22,659 bases of DNA from the NCBI GenBank assembly GCA_002081555.1, contig MZNV01000748.1:1-22659 (forward strand), in the 5' to 3' direction. A program made the translations under genes and the position numbers. Below are positions 20,804 to 22,659 of the stretch, in pieces (positions within the stretch are counted from its first letter, which is position 1; the number at the start of each line of letters is the position of its first letter). The notes beneath the pieces were generated by a model. That model was not told the origin of the DNA. It searched no databases and was given only the letters and a program-made list of their open reading frames with translations. Source of the stretch: Protostelium mycophagum. Lineage: Eukaryota; Evosea; Variosea; Protosteliida; Protosteliaceae.

Positions 20804-21036
20804 ATTAAAATTATTTGAGATAAGATGCATATAGTTGGTTGTAGATAGCTCTTAATTACGTATTAATTGATCCACAATGCTCTTGTCAAAAATGTTCTGT
20901 TTTGCGCCGGAGACGTCATTCATATTCGCGTTAACAGACGTGAATCCACGCGAAGGCCGGACTGACATCACCGCAATTCCACTGACAAAACCGGAATACC
21001 TCATTCCTCACAAGCATCGGAAGCAACACGACCACA
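20804..21036 (+). promoter_or_regulatory. Intergenic region upstream of the secreted-protein gene
   Basis: No gene is supported. It holds an octamer copy (20838-20845) that begins a 24-bp sequence also found in APC1 (20839-20862). An open frame from 20877 runs into the secreted-protein gene in another frame and lacks features of a real protein. Confidence 0.4.
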
Positions 21037-21969
21037 ATGATGTCTCATACCATCCTCTTTCTGTGTCTGCTGGCCACCTCCCACGGATGGATCACCCTGA
21101 ATTATTATTACGATTCGAGCTGCACAATGGCGGCTCCCTATGTGGCTATCATCCCTTTTGCGTCACAATGCACCCTGCTCACTTTGGGTAATTTCTCCAT
21201 CTATGCTTCGGGGGCTTATTCTTCGGGGGCAAACGCTCAAGTCAACCTCTGTGACTCGGGAGACTGCTTCTCAAACTGCTATAGAGCAACTGCAACCAAC
21301 AACGGGTGAATGATTTGTTCATTTCTGTGAACGGGTGCTAATTTTGGCGAAAAATGCTGATGGAAGCAGATGCACCAGTTCAAATGGTCTTTACTACTTG
21401 TGGGATGGATCATTTAATGCCGCATTCCCTTCATCTACTTTTGGACAGATCGTGTATGGCAATTCGGAGGTGTGCAGCTCTTCGAAGAATCTTGTCAAAG
21501 GAAATAACATACCGACCTCGATTATGGTAATACCTCTTTCTAATCATTTCTGTGATACTCAAGCAATCAGCTCTACAAAAGTGGATGCTTCAACTCTCCA
21601 TCTGCTTCCATTTCTGTCACCTTCAACAACACAGGAGTGAATTCCAACGGTTACACCAGCAAGGGTTGCAGCGGAACCCCAACCGTCTTTACTCAGCCGT
21701 AAGCCAGCGTCTTCTGTTTAACATTCTGATGTGATTTAGCTTCGGTCAATGCATCAATCAGACGGCAAGCAGCACTTTGGCATTCCAAGTCGGGAGTGTT
21801 CCCACCGACCCCTTCGCAGGTGGTAAACGAATGTCGTAATACCAAAACAATGTTTTGATGAAACTCAGGTGGGCCAACTGCATTAACACCCACAACTTCT
21901 CGCCCATCATCTGGTGCCAATGTCATCGTCCCATTCCTCCTCTCTGTCGTCGCTCTTCTAATGCTGTAA
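21037..21969 (+). CDS. Secreted, probably GPI-anchored Cys-rich protein
   Basis: Five exons (21037-21305, 21370-21526, 21571-21698, 21740-21819, 21869-21969) total 735 nt in phase, 244 aa. The N-terminus MMSHTILFLCLLATSHGW is a classic signal peptide. The mature part is rich in S, T, N, G and paired cysteines (SCTMAAP, SQCTLL, LCDSGDCFSNC, KSGCFNSPSAS, SKGCSGTP, FGQCINQT) with N-glycosylation sequons such as NNT, NQT and NFS. The C-terminus has a TPTTSRPSSGAN spacer then a hydrophobic tail VIVPFLLSVVALLMLL, as expected for GPI attachment near the SSGAN serines or glycine. An outer-surface protein is inferred. No family is recognised; cysteine spacing suggests disulfide-bonded beta structure. 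The ATG is the second of two adjacent candidates only in being MM. Confidence 0.85.
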
Positions 21970-22063
21970 TAAGATAAATCTACTTGAGCTTTTTTGGCAC
22001 CTTTTTCTCTAATAACTCAAACTAAGTTTTCTCGTGTCACATCCCATTAAAACGTAGAGGTGC

Positions 22064-22068
22064 AAAAA
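22064..22068 (-). terminator. RNA polymerase III terminator
   Basis: A run of five T on the minus strand (AAAAA on the plus strand) starts four bases past the 3' end of the tRNA-Gly gene, the usual Pol III stop signal. Confidence 0.85.
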
Positions 22069-22072
22069 GATG

Positions 22073-22143
22073 TGCATCTGCCGGGAATTGAACCCGGTTC
22101 GCGTGCTTGGAAGGCACGCATCATACCATTAGACCACAGATGC
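22073..22143 (-). tRNA. tRNA-Gly (anticodon TCC)
   Basis: The minus strand gives a 71-nt cloverleaf. The acceptor stem GCATCTG pairs with CAGATGC with discriminator A. The anticodon arm is CGTGC-CTTCCAA-GCACG with TCC in the loop, and the T arm is CCGGG-TTCAATT-CCCGG. The A box (TGGTCTAATGG) and B box (GGTTCAATTCC) are intact internal Pol III promoters. There is no intron and CCA is not encoded, as in other eukaryotes. It decodes GGA. Confidence 0.97.
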
Positions 22144-22427
22144 TGATTTGTGCGAGTTCGTGATATATCTACAGCAGAATTGATGTTCAAATTAGTAATT
22201 CATCCTATATTGCCCAGGGTTTGTTCAATTCTGCGCCATCACAAACAGATCCTTGTCCAACTCTGAACTGCGTTCAAACAACAGTTTGAGCCAGTATCTG
22301 TGTCTAACTGTCAGCTCCAAAATTTAACATTATGACTACCTTAGGTTATGTTTGCTATGATGATACAATGAACAATGAGATCACTTTCAGAATGAGCACC
22401 TGAGAGTTGGATTTCCTGCATATCTCA
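22144..22427. other. Stretch between the tRNA gene and the right-end gene
   Basis: No convincing coding frame. It should contain the tRNA 5' flank and the promoter or 5' leader of the plus-strand gene starting at 22428. A short frame beginning ATGACTACC near 22332 ends after about 24 codons and could be an upstream ORF in the leader. Confidence 0.35.
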
Positions 22428-22639
22428 ATGGGATCTCTATCTTTAATACAATCAGCTCCTGCGGAGGAGGCATCTATTCTTCCTCTTCCGGACCTTGATC
22501 AATTGTTAACACGACGTCTCTCAATGGTAGAGCAATTTTTCTGGAATCTCCAACAATTGACAAAGTTTCAAATTGGTGAGTCATTTGTCTTCCATATGTC
22601 TGATGTTACTCAGCATTTTTTCCAATTGAAAATAAATAG
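22428..22639 (+). CDS. Unrecognised small two-exon gene at the window edge
   Basis: The ATG at 22428 opens MGSLSLIQSAPAEEASILPL, then PDLDQLLTRRLSMVEQFFWN, to a GTGAGTC donor after 22575. A 38-nt intron (22576-22613) joins in phase to a short exon ending ENK and TAG at 22637-22639, giving 57 aa. AATAAA sits directly before the stop. The leucine-rich, amphipathic middle could be a helix or coiled coil, as in small complex subunits. I cannot name a family. A longer product through another acceptor beyond the window is equally possible. Confidence 0.4.
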
Positions 22640-22659
22640 TATAAATAGTTGCGTAATTA

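Noticed and set aside
1-22659. CRISPR array, operons or riboswitches
   Set aside because: The window is clearly spliced eukaryotic DNA; the repeated octamer is irregularly spaced with no spacer structure.

Overview
This is nuclear DNA from a compact, intron-rich eukaryote. Nearly every gene is broken into short exons by GT-AG introns, mostly 35-150 nt long. Genes are packed tens to a few hundred bases apart on both strands, and a eukaryotic tRNA gene with a Pol III terminator is present. A Zn2Cys6-PAS transcription factor beside erlin and a complete APC1 would suit an amoebozoan (perhaps a variosean/protosteloid amoeba). That placement is inference: no ribosomal RNA or other diagnostic marker is in the window.

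Layout. 1-2375: a poor, repeat-bearing stretch with an unrecognised minus-strand gene end, a DDE-transposase remnant and a 122-bp tandem duplication. 2376-10340 (+): anaphase-promoting complex subunit APC1, 32 reconstructed exons, 1,656 aa. Its third intron is enlarged by a foldback, MITE-like insertion. 10564-12580 (-): an unrecognised multi-exon protein, convergent with APC1. 12637-14105 (-): a 325-aa transcription factor with a complete Zn2Cys6 cluster and a PAS domain. About 14434-14565: a 31-bp near-perfect inverted repeat that also carries a tiny ORF. 14685-16552 (-): erlin, 12 exons, 323 aa. 16651-20803 (+): an 815-aa protein resembling the Fanconi core-complex subunit FANCB, divergent from erlin across 98 bp. 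21037-21969 (+): a 244-aa secreted, probably GPI-anchored protein. 22073-22143 (-): tRNA-Gly(TCC). 22428-22639 (+): a small two-exon candidate gene at the window edge.

The genes form no operon-like unit. APC1 (mitotic ubiquitin ligase scaffold), erlin (ER membrane SPFH scaffold) and the FANCB-like protein (interstrand crosslink repair scaffold) are housekeeping neighbours. Every reconstructed gene total is divisible by three with splice phases agreeing throughout, which is the main support for the models. The 5' part of the 10564-12580 gene and one intron of the FANCB-like gene remain uncertain.

The most striking unexplained signal is the octamer GTTGTAGA, which I count 28 times on the two strands (about one expected by chance). 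It sits in exons, introns and spacers of APC1, erlin and the FANCB-like gene, and is absent from the 4.4 kb holding the transcription factor and the unknown gene. Other signals are two phase-consistent 23-nt introns, AATAAA signals overlapping or abutting stop codons in four genes, a diverged 24-bp repeat shared by two loci, and the 14.5-kb hairpin.
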